DNA of 64,000 nt. Source: Acidobacteriota bacterium. GTDB lineage: Bacteria; Acidobacteriota; Terriglobia; Terriglobales; Acidobacteriaceae. Location: positions 62,001-126,000 of the forward strand of contig JAJXZL010000045.1 of NCBI GenBank assembly GCA_021780075.1, read 5' to 3'. Below the pieces are notes generated by a model. It was not told the DNA's origin. It searched no databases and was given only the letters and a program-made list of their open reading frames with translations. Shown piece by piece: positions 26,181-34,523 of the stretch (position 1 is its first letter; the number at the start of each line of letters is the position of its first letter). The translations under genes and the position numbers were made by a program.

Positions 26181-28703
26181 TCAGTTCTGCCAGGTGACAG
26201 CGGCTGTGCCAACACCCGCGCCCGGCGCCGTATAGGCGTGATTGACGCCGTTTTCCCAGGTCACTGTTCCATCAGCATGCAGAATCAGAAACTTGAACTG
26301 CACCGCCGCGCCTGCTGGAACCGAGACCGTCAGAAGGCCGTTCCCAACAGAGGGAATCGTCACGGGCCCGTCGGCTCCGCCCCAGGTCGTAGCCCAGTTA
26401 CCCAGCTCAACCGTGTTCCCGGCGAGCATCAACAGATCCGTACTGGCCATGGCGGGCACGCCGCTTACGCTGAAGTTCACAGGGACCAATGCGCCCGTGT
26501 TCACCTGAAACTGAGCCACGTTGGAGGCCGCTGCACCCTGCATGACCGACACACGGGCAGCGCCTGCGGCAGCGGCCGGAACCTGGGCCGTGATTTGGCT
26601 ATCGCTCCATGCGGTTACGGTTGCAGTCATGCTCGTTGCGCCTTCCACAAAGTTCACCGTTCCGGTCGATGCGCCAAATCCGGCACCGCTGATGGTGATG
26701 TTCGCGCCGGGATTGGCTACGCGAGGCGTGATGCTGCCGATGGAAGGCGGCACGGGCGCAGACGAGACCCAGATGGAAACGCTGCGATGCGGCAGGGTGA
26801 AGTCAGTCACGGCATTGTTGCTGCCCACGGCACCGCTGACGGTAATACTGGTTCCCCCCATGGTCTGCGCCAGATAGTCAGAGTAATTTCCCGGCGGCAG
26901 ATCACTATAGAGTCCGCTGATCGCCTGGTCGGTCGACTGGTTCTTATTAATCGCAATCAGGACTACATCGCCGCCGAGTTTTCGCTCATAGATATACACA
27001 TCGTCATTGATCCATCGCTGCTGCATGGTCCCGTAGGCCACCGCTGGATTCGCCGCCCGCAGCGCTGCCAGATACTGCACCAACAGCACGGCGTCTGTTG
27101 ATCCGAAGCTGGTCATCGCGTTGCGATTGTAGGGGTCCGTACCTCCATCTGTGTCGTTGTGCAGATACTGTTCATCGCCGTAGTACAGCACGGGGACGCC
27201 CCGGCACGTGAGCAGGAAGCTAATGGCCTGCTTCATTCCCATCGCGTCAGCGCCCTGCGACATAAGGCGCGCATTATCGTGGTTATCAAAGAAAGTGACC
27301 AGATCGTTCGGCTGGAGGAAGGCCTTCGCATTCGCGCTCGACTGCCCCGCATCCTCAAGCGTCAGCTCGTTGTCGATTTCAGTGAAGCTCTTGTTACCTG
27401 CGAAGACATCAGCCAGCGTGTAGTAGAGCGGATAATCCAGCAGATTCAAACCGCTGGCATTGGAGAATTTTACGGAATCGGCATAGAGTGGATCGCCCGA
27501 CCCTTCCAGCCACTCGCCGAAGAGGAATGGCCTTGCTGTGTTCGTCGGCAATCCTGAACCGGCCTGCCAGTTCGCAATGGAATTCTCCAGGCTGTACTCC
27601 CAACCCCAGTTCACGTGCTTGACGGCATCCAGCCGGAATCCATCGGCGCCATGAGCCAGAAACTGAGTAACAGCATCCTTGAGATATTGATCCACCCAGG
27701 GATTGGTCTGGTCCAGGTCCGCCAGGCCTTCCAGCGTGTAGTACTGCAACTGGTAGCGATCGTTGTAGTCGCTGATATTCGGGTTGTGGTGATAGTACGG
27801 TGCCGGCCCAGTGTCGGCCGCGTAATTCGTGACGTATGCTCCGTTGTCATAGAGCGAGCCGTACTCGCCGGCGCCAATTGGATTGGTATGGTTGGCCACG
27901 AAATCCACGAAGACCTTGATGCCATCGGTGTGCGCTGCGGTCACCAGATTATCGAAGGCGGTCCAGGTATTCGCATTATCTCCAAAGTGTTCTTCGATCT
28001 GCTTCATATCGCGCGGCCAGTAGCCGTGATAGCCGGTTTCTCCGTTGCTTGCCCCGGCGTTGACGCGGATATTGTCAATGGGAGGCGAAATCCAGATGCC
28101 AGCCACGCCCATCGACTTGAGATAGGCGAGTTTCTGCTGAATGCCTGCCAGATCGCCTCCCCAGTAGAGATGCCAGTCGGAAGGGTTCGTGAATCCGTTG
28201 GGATCAAACAGGCCGGGGCTTTCCGCTGGATCATCGTTCGACGTATCGCCGTTGAAGAAGCGGTCCGTAACAATCTGGTAGAGGAATCCCTGATGAATGT
28301 CAGAGATTGTCCCAATGGCCGGTGCGGCGGGAAAGTTAATCGTGTATCGGGCCTGGGCTACATTGCTGGCGGTGTATCCGCTGGCAATAGCCATCGCCTC
28401 AAGAGTAGTTGTGGTCGCCACTGGGATGGGCGCTGCGTACAGTTCCGATGCAGTGGTCGGAGTAGTGCCATCGGTGGTGTAGTAGATGGAGGCTCCCGCG
28501 GTGGAGTCAGAGAGAGCCACGCTCTGCAGGGTGGTGTACGTCCCCGTACTCACTGAGAATGTAGGCGCAGCGGCTTGTTGCGCGGGTGGCGGCGTGGTGT
28601 TGCCAGTGCCGCCTCCGCCTCCACATCCAGTCAGAATGCCGGCAACCACGCATAGCACCGGCACAAACCTGAGACGATTCCACGGGAACGATGTAGCCAA
28701 CAT
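26181..28703 (-). CDS. Surface lipoprotein GH13 glucanotransferase/amylase (CGTase-like, with CBM20)
   Basis: This 840-residue protein begins with a lipoprotein signal (VVAGILTGC then a Gly-rich linker). Next is a chitobiase-C-terminal-like domain (SIYYTTDGTTPTTASEL, to about residue 120). A GH13 catalytic domain of the CGTase group follows (YQIVTDRFFNGDTSNDDP), with nucleophile Asp358 in GFRLDAVKH, acid-base Glu396 in LFGEWLEG and Asp475 in FFDNHDNARL. It ends with an IPT/TIG domain (GSITPRVANPGANITISGAGF) and a starch-binding CBM20-like domain (LGNWATTW). The A-B-C-IPT-CBM20 order is that of cyclodextrin glucanotransferases. ATG 28703 has GAGGAGA seven bases upstream. It is the third gene after the TonB receptor and the periplasmic GH13 enzyme. 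Transferase or plain alpha-amylase action cannot be decided from the sequence. Confidence 0.85.
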   Translation of the reverse strand: MLATSFPWNRLRFVPVLCVVAGILTGCGGGGGTGNTTPPPAQQAAAPTFSVSTGTYTTLQSVALSDSTAGASIYYTTDGTTPTTASELYAAPIPVATTTTLEAMAIASGYTASNVAQARYTINFPAAPAIGTISDIHQGFLYQIVTDRFFNGDTSNDDPAESPGLFDPNGFTNPSDWHLYWGGDLAGIQQKLAYLKSMGVAGIWISPPIDNIRVNAGASNGETGYHGYWPRDMKQIEEHFGDNANTWTAFDNLVTAAHTDGIKVFVDFVANHTNPIGAGEYGSLYDNGAYVTNYAADTGPAPYYHHNPNISDYNDRYQLQYYTLEGLADLDQTNPWVDQYLKDAVTQFLAHGADGFRLDAVKHVNWGWEYSLENSIANWQAGSGLPTNTARPFLFGEWLEGSGDPLYADSVKFSNASGLNLLDYPLYYTLADVFAGNKSFTEIDNELTLEDAGQSSANAKAFLQPNDLVTFFDNHDNARLMSQGADAMGMKQAISFLLTCRGVPVLYYGDEQYLHNDTDGGTDPYNRNAMTSFGSTDAVLLVQYLAALRAANPAVAYGTMQQRWINDDVYIYERKLGGDVVLIAINKNQSTDQAISGLYSDLPPGNYSDYLAQTMGGTSITVSGAVGSNNAVTDFTLPHRSVSIWVSSAPVPPSIGSITPRVANPGANITISGAGFGASTGTVNFVEGATSMTATVTAWSDSQITAQVPAAAAGAARVSVMQGAAASNVAQFQVNTGALVPVNFSVSGVPAMASTDLLMLAGNTVELGNWATTWGGADGPVTIPSVGNGLLTVSVPAGAAVQFKFLILHADGTVTWENGVNHAYTAPGAGVGTAAVTWQN

Positions 28704-28733
28704 TGGAAATCTCCTCAACAAGATATCGAACGA

Positions 28734-30584
28734 TTACCGAACGGAATAAACGGTCATCGATTCTGCCGGCTCTTCAAGATGGAGTGTGCCGGCGCTGGCC
28801 ACGGGCGCAGTCCCCTTTGCAGGCTGCAATACACCGAACTCGGTGCAGCCCGCCAGAGCTGTATCCTGCATGGGCAGATCGACATGCCTGGCTTGAGGTG
28901 CCTTGTTGAGCAGGATCAACACGCGCTCCTCTGTGTGACCGGAGGAGCAGCCCGCATCCCTCTGTGCGCGAACAAATGCGAATACGTCCGTATCGGCAAG
29001 AAGGTTCTGCTCAATACCTGTTTGCAACACTGGATGCACTTTGCGCAGGGCAATCATGCCGGAGATCCAGGTGAATATCTCCTGCTGTTTGGCTGTGCGA
29101 CCAGACTGGGTGAAGGCGTTGTGAGCATCGCCTGCAAAGCCGCCGGGAAAGTCTTGCCGGTTGTCCGGGTCTTCGCCGCCGATCATTCCGATCTCATCGC
29201 CTGAGTAGATCAGCGGCATTCCACGTATGGTTGTCACAAGTCCTAGAGCCAGCTTGAGTCGGGGCACAGAGCCGCCGGCATCGGTAAGAAAGCGCGCCGT
29301 GTCGTGGTTGCCGATAAAGGACGTCAGCCGCTCAGGGTGCGGATACAACGCGTCCTGGCGCAACACCGTAGCGAGCTCAGTCATGGGCTTGCCATGGGCC
29401 AGCACGTCGCGCAGAGCAAAATAAACCGGGAAATCAAATGGCGTGTAGAGACCCGTGTCGATGCCCTCGTGTGTTTCGCCTCCAGCAAAGTAGGAGGTCA
29501 CCTCGGGGTCGCGATGAAACACTTCGCCTACGGTTGTCAGATGCGGATAGACGCTATGCAGTGTGGCATGGAAATCATGCCAGAAAGGGCGATCCACATA
29601 CGGAAATGTATCAAGACGAATCCCATCGAGATTGGCCGTCTCAACCCACCACAGCGCGTTCTGAATCAAGTAGCGCGATACCAGCGGATTTTCCTGGTTC
29701 AGATCGGGCATGGCATCAGTGAACCAGCCGCTCGTTATGTCGCGCCACGCCTGCTTGGGCGCGTGCGGATCGACGAGCTGATAGAAGTCGTGCTGCGCAG
29801 AGCGATGATGCTGCAACGTACCGTGGAACCAGTCCGGCGCGGGCGGATCGAGTACCCATGGGTGCTGCACTCCCAGATGGTTGGGCACCAGATCAATCAC
29901 CAGCTTCATGCCGCGTGTGTGCAATGCATCGGAAAGATGCCGATAATCCTCCAGCGTGCCGAAGTGCGAATCCACCGCATAGAGATCCGTAGCAGCATAC
30001 CCGTGATAGGACTCCGGCATGGCGCCATTGGAGGCAACGGGCGTGGTCCACAGCGCAGTCACGCCAAGCTGCTGCAGGTAATCCAGGTGCTGTTGAATGC
30101 CGGCGAGATCGCCGCCATGCCATCCGCGCGGCGCAGCGCGATTGTAGCCGGGCTGATTGTTGGCTGGGTCTCCATCCGCAAAGCGATCGGTCATGATGAG
30201 GTAAAGCACGTCAGTCGAAGAGAATCCACGATGTGCCGCCGCATCGTGCGAGCGCGCAGCCAGCACATAATCGTGACTCGCCTGACCATGGCTGTTACGG
30301 GCTGTCAGCCGCAGGGTTTGCGGCGTGGCGTTTGCAGTGTGCAACCACAGGAATGCCCAATGCCCGTTCTGTGAGGCCTGCGTGCGAACAAGAGTTACGC
30401 CTTTGCCGGTGAGGGCAAACTGCGCTCCATTCAGGTTTTCACCGTGGACAAGCAGCATGGGGTCAGGAAGGCCAGTCCACCATCCAGGCGGATCAATCGT
30501 ATTGATGCGCGGCGTCTGCGCCGACGCAGCGGAAAGTGCGAGACATATCCAGGCAAAAAAAAGAAGTGACGACGGCAGTCGCAT
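28734..30584 (-). CDS. Periplasmic GH13 cyclomaltodextrinase/neopullulanase-like enzyme
   Basis: This 616-residue enzyme has a cleavable signal peptide (LLFFAWICLALSAASAQ) and an N-terminal cyclomaltodextrinase beta-sandwich domain (IDPPGWWTGLPDPMLLVHGENL, to about 110). A GH13 barrel follows with Asp325 in GIRLDTFPYV, Glu354 in TVGEVFH and Asp428 in FIGNHDTARF. The family (including SusA and related neopullulanases) hydrolyses cyclodextrins, pullulan and short maltooligosaccharides in the periplasm. ATG 30584 has GGAGAG five bases upstream. It lies 161 bases after the TonB receptor and 30 bases before the CGTase-like gene, so the three form one starch or cyclodextrin operon. Confidence 0.9.
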   Translation of the reverse strand: MRLPSSLLFFAWICLALSAASAQTPRINTIDPPGWWTGLPDPMLLVHGENLNGAQFALTGKGVTLVRTQASQNGHWAFLWLHTANATPQTLRLTARNSHGQASHDYVLAARSHDAAAHRGFSSTDVLYLIMTDRFADGDPANNQPGYNRAAPRGWHGGDLAGIQQHLDYLQQLGVTALWTTPVASNGAMPESYHGYAATDLYAVDSHFGTLEDYRHLSDALHTRGMKLVIDLVPNHLGVQHPWVLDPPAPDWFHGTLQHHRSAQHDFYQLVDPHAPKQAWRDITSGWFTDAMPDLNQENPLVSRYLIQNALWWVETANLDGIRLDTFPYVDRPFWHDFHATLHSVYPHLTTVGEVFHRDPEVTSYFAGGETHEGIDTGLYTPFDFPVYFALRDVLAHGKPMTELATVLRQDALYPHPERLTSFIGNHDTARFLTDAGGSVPRLKLALGLVTTIRGMPLIYSGDEIGMIGGEDPDNRQDFPGGFAGDAHNAFTQSGRTAKQQEIFTWISGMIALRKVHPVLQTGIEQNLLADTDVFAFVRAQRDAGCSSGHTEERVLILLNKAPQARHVDLPMQDTALAGCTEFGVLQPAKGTAPVASAGTLHLEEPAESMTVYSVR

Positions 30585-30745
30585 AAGACTCTCCAATACA
30601 GTGCAATCCTGGACGGCAGGCAAAAGTTCCCGCAACCTCGCAGCGAACATACAAGGTGTGGGTCAAGCGTGGCAGAAGGATAAGAAGACGCGGCAGCCTT
30701 GCGACTGCCGCGACATTGTGCAGTGAAACGGATCCTTCAACGAAA

Positions 30746-33700
30746 CTAGAAGGTAAGCCGTCCTCCGAACTCGAGCTGGCGCTCAGTGTATTCCCGCGTG
30801 CCGTCAGTGGCGCCAAAATTGCTCAAGGGGTTGGTGTTATTCACGCCGGCGTCCAGATACCCGTTGGGGTTGGTGAACTGGGGCGTGTTGAAGACGTTGT
30901 AGGCCTGGAAGCGGAACTCGAACTTGATCTTCTCAGGCAGCGAGAAGCTTTTGAACAATGCCGCATCCATCCCGCGATAGCCGGGCCCGTGGACGACGTT
31001 GCGATTCAGGGTTCCCGGACGAATCGGAATGCCCGCGGCGGTAACCGGCGGAGGTGCGAACGAGCCGGTCGAGAACCACTGGTGCAGCGTCTTGGGATAG
31101 CTGATGCCCTTCACCATATCCACCCGATTGGTAAAGGTAGAGCTGATGATGTTGCCGCTCGGATCGGTTCCCTTGTTGGTGGTTAGATCAAAAGGAGTAC
31201 CCGTTTGCAGAGTGACTACGGAGTCAAGCTGCCAGCCTCCGATAGCTTCATCGAGAACCATTGGGATGTTCCCACCAAAGGCCTTTCCGCGGCCGAAGGG
31301 TAGTTGCGCCAGCGCGCTGAAGCTGAAGACATTGCGCTGGTCCTGATCGGCGCTTCCATAGTTGGCCTTCATGTCGATGCCGGAGGTGGTGATGAACATG
31401 TTCTGCCCCGGTCCGTTGGCTCCGGTAGAAAATGCGCCATTGGAGTTGTCGAAGGTATGCGACCAGGTATACGCGGCGGTCAACTGCACCCCCTGCGTGG
31501 CGCGCCGGTTAAGGAATACTTGCAGGGAGTTGTAGTTGCCTGAACCGATATTCGCGCCTTCTGTGACAGAGCCGCGGGTGGGATAGAGAGAGCTGGTGCT
31601 GTTCAGCACAGGCCCGTTGATGTTGAACCACGTTGACAGGCGATCGGACTTATCGCCAACGTAGGCTGCGTTGATGGATGTATCCCTGTCCAATTGGCGC
31701 TCCAACTGCAGGTTCCACTCCTGAACGCGAGGAGTCTTGTTGGTGGGCAACACCGCCAGCAGCGCAGCGTTCACCGGGTTGGCGCGATCCACGGTCGCTC
31801 CAAACACAGGGAGCGGCAGCGCACTGGTTGCATCCAGGTTGTTGTTGTCGCCCGCCGGCCCCTGACCGGTAAAAGTGACGCGGAAGGCATTGCCAGCCTG
31901 ATATTGCTCGAAGCCATTGAAGTCAGGATTGTTTGAAAGCTGGTTGCCCACGCCTCCACGGTCAAGGAAGTAGAAAATGCCGTAGCCGCCGCGAAGCGAT
32001 GTTTTGCCGTCGCCGAACAGATCGTAGGCAAATCCGATGCGCGGCGCAAAGTTGGTCTTGTCTGTCTGGATGATGCTGCGGCTCACGCCATTCGTGCCGG
32101 CCACCACCAGGGTCTGGGTGTTCAGGTTAAAGTCCGACTGGTTGTTGTGAATCTCGTAGGGGTTGGTGTACAGGTCGTAGCGAATGCCCAGGTTCAGCGT
32201 CAGGCGGCGAGTGATCTTCCAGTCGTCCTGCGCAAAGTAGCCTGTTTCCCAGTTGATGGTGTCAAAGAACTGGCTGGCTACGCCGATGGCGTAGTCTGAA
32301 AAGCCGGCGAGTATTTCTGACTGTTCAAAGCCGGTGAAGCGGCCCGTGCCTGGGTAGTTGAAGCCGCCGATGTTGAAGTATCCCTTGGAGTCCGGCGTGT
32401 TGAAGAAGTCCACACGGCGATGAATGATCGAAGCTCCAAGCTTGAGCGAGTGCTGTCCGTGAACAATAGTGACGGAGTCGGCAAACTGATTGGTGTGCTG
32501 CGGCACCTCATACGGGCCCCAGTCACCGGTGTATTCCAGTTCATACCCGTTGCCGCCAATCAGCGCTCCGCCGCCGAGCAACGCGTTGCGATTGGCGTTC
32601 ACAATGCCGAGATTCGCGGAGACCGGCGTTCCCTCCATGGGGTTGATGTACGCATAGAAGGGGCGCACATATCCGTAGCGGAACTCGTTGACGACGTGCG
32701 GACCAAACGTGTGCGTCCAGCCAGCGGCGCCGCCACGGGGATGGTTCACATTGGCGCCCGTGCCGTAACCGGCGGGCAGGTTGGGAAACTCGCTGGACTT
32801 GGGGTTCTCAAACTGGCCGTAGCTGTAGCGGACAAAAACCAGGTCGCGGCTGCTGAGGTTGGAGTCAAGCCGAATATCGAAATCCGTCTCGTTTACCTTT
32901 TCGATCTCGTGGGTCTGATAGTTCTGGACCAGCCCGTTATGCGCTCCGAGCCCCGGAGTGGGCAACGGGAACGCCTGCAGGTATTTCAAGGCGGCTGGGT
33001 TAGCCCGGCTTGTTGGAATGATGTTGCCCGAAAACGGCGCGCAGGTGGTGGGGTCGTAAATGGCTCCGGGAATGGCGCCCGTTACCGTGGCGCAGCCGGT
33101 GGTGGAGGCGTACTGTGCCGGGGTCGTGGTCAGCGGATTCGGGTCCGCCAGCAACTCAGAGAAGTCGCCGGTGCGCTCAAGCGCTGTCGGCACCGTCACC
33201 ATACCGGAGTTTCCGGGCAGCATCTCGCGGACATCCGCCAAGTCGCCGAACGCAAAGAGCTTGTCCTTCAGGATCGGGCCGCCGACCGCAAAGCCATACT
33301 GATGCTTCCGGTAGGTGGTCGTCTTGCTTCCGGGGTTGAAGTAGGCATTCTGGGAGTTATTGGCATCAAATGCCTGGTCGCGATAGAACTCGTAAGCCGC
33401 ACCGTGAAACTGGTTGGTGCCGCTCTTGATGGAGGTTTGAATAATGGCGCCACCCGCCTTACCAAATTCGGCAGGCGCCATAGTGGTGTTGACGCGGAAC
33501 TCCTGCGTGGCCTCAATCGGAGGCACAAAGACAATCGAGTTCACCAGGCCATCGTTGTTATCCACGCCGTCCAGCTCATAGTTGTTTGCCTGCTGGCGAA
33601 GACCGTTCGTGGAGAGCGCTGTGCCACCCACATCAAAGAAGCGCGAAAACTCAACGTTACCGTTGATGCCTGAGGCAGCCGAGCCGTAGGCTCCGCGCGT

Positions 33701-34225
33701 CATGCCCGGGGCCAGCAGAGCCAACTGGGTAAAGTTGCGGCCATTCAGCGGCAGTTCGGTGATCTGGTCACTCTGGATCACGGTGCCGGTCGAGGAGGTA
33801 GAGAGGTCCACGATCGGAGCAGCGTCCGTCACTGTAACTGACTCATTCACCGAGCCCGGCTTCAGTTTGAAGGCCAGTGAAACGACCTGCGAAACCTGCA
33901 ACACAAAGGGCTGGACCGCAGTCTCAAAGCCAGAAGCCGATACGGTCGCCTTGTAGTTGCCGCGGGGCATAGCTTCAAAGTGGAATAAACCGGCAGCGTC
34001 GGCAGCGTCGGTCCGGGTCATCCCGGTGTCGGTATTTGTGATCTGAATGGAAGCGGCCGGAACTACCGCCCCCGTCTGGTCCTGTACACTGCCTCGAATG
34101 CTGCCCAGGTCCGACTGTGCAAACAGCCGGGGCAGCAAGAGGCAAGACAACAGAGCTAGCAATGCCGCTACCGAAAAGGGAAAACGGCGCTGCCTGCCGG
34201 GCAGGAATGTGGATCCCTTGAACAT
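30746..34225 (-). CDS. TonB-dependent receptor with carboxypeptidase-regulatory domain (starch locus)
   Basis: This 1159-residue Oar-like outer-membrane receptor has a signal peptide (VAALLALLSCLLLPRLFAQ) and a carboxypeptidase-regulatory domain (GSIRGSVQDQTGAVVPAASIQI). A plug region (ITELPLNGRNFTQLALLAPGM) precedes a beta-barrel ending EYTERQLEFGGRLTF. ATG 34225 follows a full Shine-Dalgarno GGAGGA at 34233-34238. It is first in an operon with two GH13 enzymes, so it probably imports maltooligosaccharides or cyclodextrins. No SusD partner is present. The divergent winged-helix/PD40 gene shares its 298-base upstream region. Confidence 0.92.
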   Translation of the reverse strand: MFKGSTFLPGRQRRFPFSVAALLALLSCLLLPRLFAQSDLGSIRGSVQDQTGAVVPAASIQITNTDTGMTRTDAADAAGLFHFEAMPRGNYKATVSASGFETAVQPFVLQVSQVVSLAFKLKPGSVNESVTVTDAAPIVDLSTSSTGTVIQSDQITELPLNGRNFTQLALLAPGMTRGAYGSAASGINGNVEFSRFFDVGGTALSTNGLRQQANNYELDGVDNNDGLVNSIVFVPPIEATQEFRVNTTMAPAEFGKAGGAIIQTSIKSGTNQFHGAAYEFYRDQAFDANNSQNAYFNPGSKTTTYRKHQYGFAVGGPILKDKLFAFGDLADVREMLPGNSGMVTVPTALERTGDFSELLADPNPLTTTPAQYASTTGCATVTGAIPGAIYDPTTCAPFSGNIIPTSRANPAALKYLQAFPLPTPGLGAHNGLVQNYQTHEIEKVNETDFDIRLDSNLSSRDLVFVRYSYGQFENPKSSEFPNLPAGYGTGANVNHPRGGAAGWTHTFGPHVVNEFRYGYVRPFYAYINPMEGTPVSANLGIVNANRNALLGGGALIGGNGYELEYTGDWGPYEVPQHTNQFADSVTIVHGQHSLKLGASIIHRRVDFFNTPDSKGYFNIGGFNYPGTGRFTGFEQSEILAGFSDYAIGVASQFFDTINWETGYFAQDDWKITRRLTLNLGIRYDLYTNPYEIHNNQSDFNLNTQTLVVAGTNGVSRSIIQTDKTNFAPRIGFAYDLFGDGKTSLRGGYGIFYFLDRGGVGNQLSNNPDFNGFEQYQAGNAFRVTFTGQGPAGDNNNLDATSALPLPVFGATVDRANPVNAALLAVLPTNKTPRVQEWNLQLERQLDRDTSINAAYVGDKSDRLSTWFNINGPVLNSTSSLYPTRGSVTEGANIGSGNYNSLQVFLNRRATQGVQLTAAYTWSHTFDNSNGAFSTGANGPGQNMFITTSGIDMKANYGSADQDQRNVFSFSALAQLPFGRGKAFGGNIPMVLDEAIGGWQLDSVVTLQTGTPFDLTTNKGTDPSGNIISSTFTNRVDMVKGISYPKTLHQWFSTGSFAPPPVTAAGIPIRPGTLNRNVVHGPGYRGMDAALFKSFSLPEKIKFEFRFQAYNVFNTPQFTNPNGYLDAGVNNTNPLSNFGATDGTREYTERQLEFGGRLTF

Positions 34226-34523
34226 CACGATGTCCTCCAAAAGCGTTTGAGAAACGTTGCAGATTTCGACCCTCGGATGCGGCAGCATAAGCACCGCTCC
34301 TTGTAGCCACGGTCCACAAAACGCCTTGGCAACCGCGATGGTCAACCTACAACGCGGCAATTCAGCTTCATTTTGAAATCATCGAATATGTCATTATTTT
34401 TCATTCACGTAAACCGAACCATCTCCTCGCGGAATCGTGCCTTTCAGACCAATCAACCCATAGATTGTGCCGCAGCGTGACGCTTCTGGCATACACTATT
34501 CTGCAGGGATTGGTCTGGCAGCC
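34226..34523. promoter_or_regulatory. Divergent intergenic region of the starch locus
   Basis: The 298-base gap between the receptor (minus) and the winged-helix/PD40 regulator (plus) contains an AT-rich centre around 34370-34410 (TCATTTTGAAATCATCGAA and TCATTATTTTTCATTC), where promoters are likely. I could not identify an operator with confidence. Confidence 0.3.
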
